Below, piece after piece: positions 6,687 to 7,069 of a stretch of DNA of 7,069 nucleotides (the first letter of the stretch is position 1; the number at the start of each line of letters is the position of its first letter). The notes beneath the pieces were generated by a model. The model worked only from the letters and a program-made list of their open reading frames with translations. It searched no databases and was not told where the DNA came from. The stretch is from a bacterium. GTDB taxonomy: Bacteria > Pseudomonadota > Gammaproteobacteria > Burkholderiales > Thiobacteraceae. The position numbers were made by a program, and so were the translations under genes. The DNA is taken from contig DAIAMA010000059.1 of the NCBI GenBank assembly GCA_027438535.1, positions 1 through 7,069 of the forward strand, read 5' to 3'.

Positions 6687-7069
6687 ATGGTACGTTGGCA
6701 ATGGTTTGGCTCAGAGCAGGAAGTGCGGCGCGCGGCGCGGGCAGCGATTGCGGCGAGCGCCGAGAATGCGATTGCCTATCGCGGCGCGTTTCACCTGGTG
6801 CTCGCCGGCGGCACGACGCCGCGCGCCGTGTATCAAAGCTTGGGCGGTCTCGCCACCGATTGGGCGGCATGGCATATCTATTTCGGCGATGAACGCGTGC
6901 TGCCCGCCGGCCATCCCGAGCGCAACAGCCAAATGGCGTATGAGGCGTGGCTGGCACGCATCTCGATTCCGCCCCAGCAAATTCATGCGATGCCAACCGA
7001 ACGCGGCCTAGAGGCGGCCCGTGCGGCCTATGCGCAAACGCTCGCGAATGTCGATGAATTCGATTTGGT
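6687..7069 (+). CDS. pgl: 6-phosphogluconolactonase, N-terminal part (Pgl/DevB family)
   Basis: Pgl hydrolyses 6-phosphogluconolactone, the product of Zwf, to 6-phosphogluconate, the substrate of Gnd, and so closes the pathway encoded by this operon. The frame is open from the ATG at 6687 to the window edge, giving 127 residues of an expected 220-250; the C-terminal half lies to the right. Two family motifs are clear: LAGGTTPRAVYQSL (about residues 39-52), the phosphate-binding loop shared with glucosamine-6-phosphate isomerases, and YFGDERVLPAGHPERNSQMA (65-84), the DevB signature. Placement directly after zwf separates it from NagB-type isomerases. The cut-off is an edge effect, not a broken gene. 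Confidence 0.93.
   Translation, partial: MVRWQWFGSEQEVRRAARAAIAASAENAIAYRGAFHLVLAGGTTPRAVYQSLGGLATDWAAWHIYFGDERVLPAGHPERNSQMAYEAWLARISIPPQQIHAMPTERGLEAARAAYAQTLANVDEFDL

Overview
The window is GC-rich proteobacterial DNA. It carries two unrelated functional blocks, arranged as a rightward operon, one leftward gene, then a second rightward operon. Protein similarity recalled from memory points to a beta- or gammaproteobacterium, possibly a chemolithotroph or methylotroph. The clues are a short (about 300-residue) 6-phosphogluconate dehydrogenase directly coupled to a Zwf with a GATGNLS-type nucleotide loop, followed by pgl. The genus cannot be fixed from the sequence alone.

Positions 2-2427 (+) hold the 3' end of a phosphite uptake and oxidation operon of the ptxABCDE type. 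It contains the C-terminal part of the ABC permease (ptxC, PhnE family), a complete NAD-dependent phosphite dehydrogenase (ptxD) with all the known active-site residues, and a complete LysR-type regulator (ptxE) only 2 nt downstream. The ATPase (ptxA) and the binding protein (ptxB) are expected just left of the window. Together these genes would import phosphite, oxidise it to phosphate with formation of NADH, and control their own expression.

Positions 2460-3923 (-) hold glgA, glycogen synthase, convergent with ptxE across a 32-nt gap. A good extended -10 promoter for glgA lies at 3970-3975. The 260-nt divergent spacer between glgA and the next gene holds a palindromic repeat element (about 4012-4124). 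It is built from a 7-nt unit, CACGGGG, repeated at a 9-nt period in each arm.

Positions 4184-7069 (+) hold the oxidative pentose phosphate genes gnd (short form), zwf (start overlaps the gnd stop by 4 nt) and pgl (runs off the right edge). In pathway order these are Zwf, Pgl and Gnd, taking glucose 6-phosphate to ribulose 5-phosphate with NAD(P)H. With glgA they make a carbohydrate storage and reductant locus.

I see no tRNA, rRNA, CRISPR array, transposase or prophage gene. The most notable points are the phosphite operon, a sharp local change of leucine codon use inside ptxE, the palindromic repeat, and unusual cofactor-loop residues in PtxD, Gnd and Zwf. I did not find a clearly new multi-gene system here.
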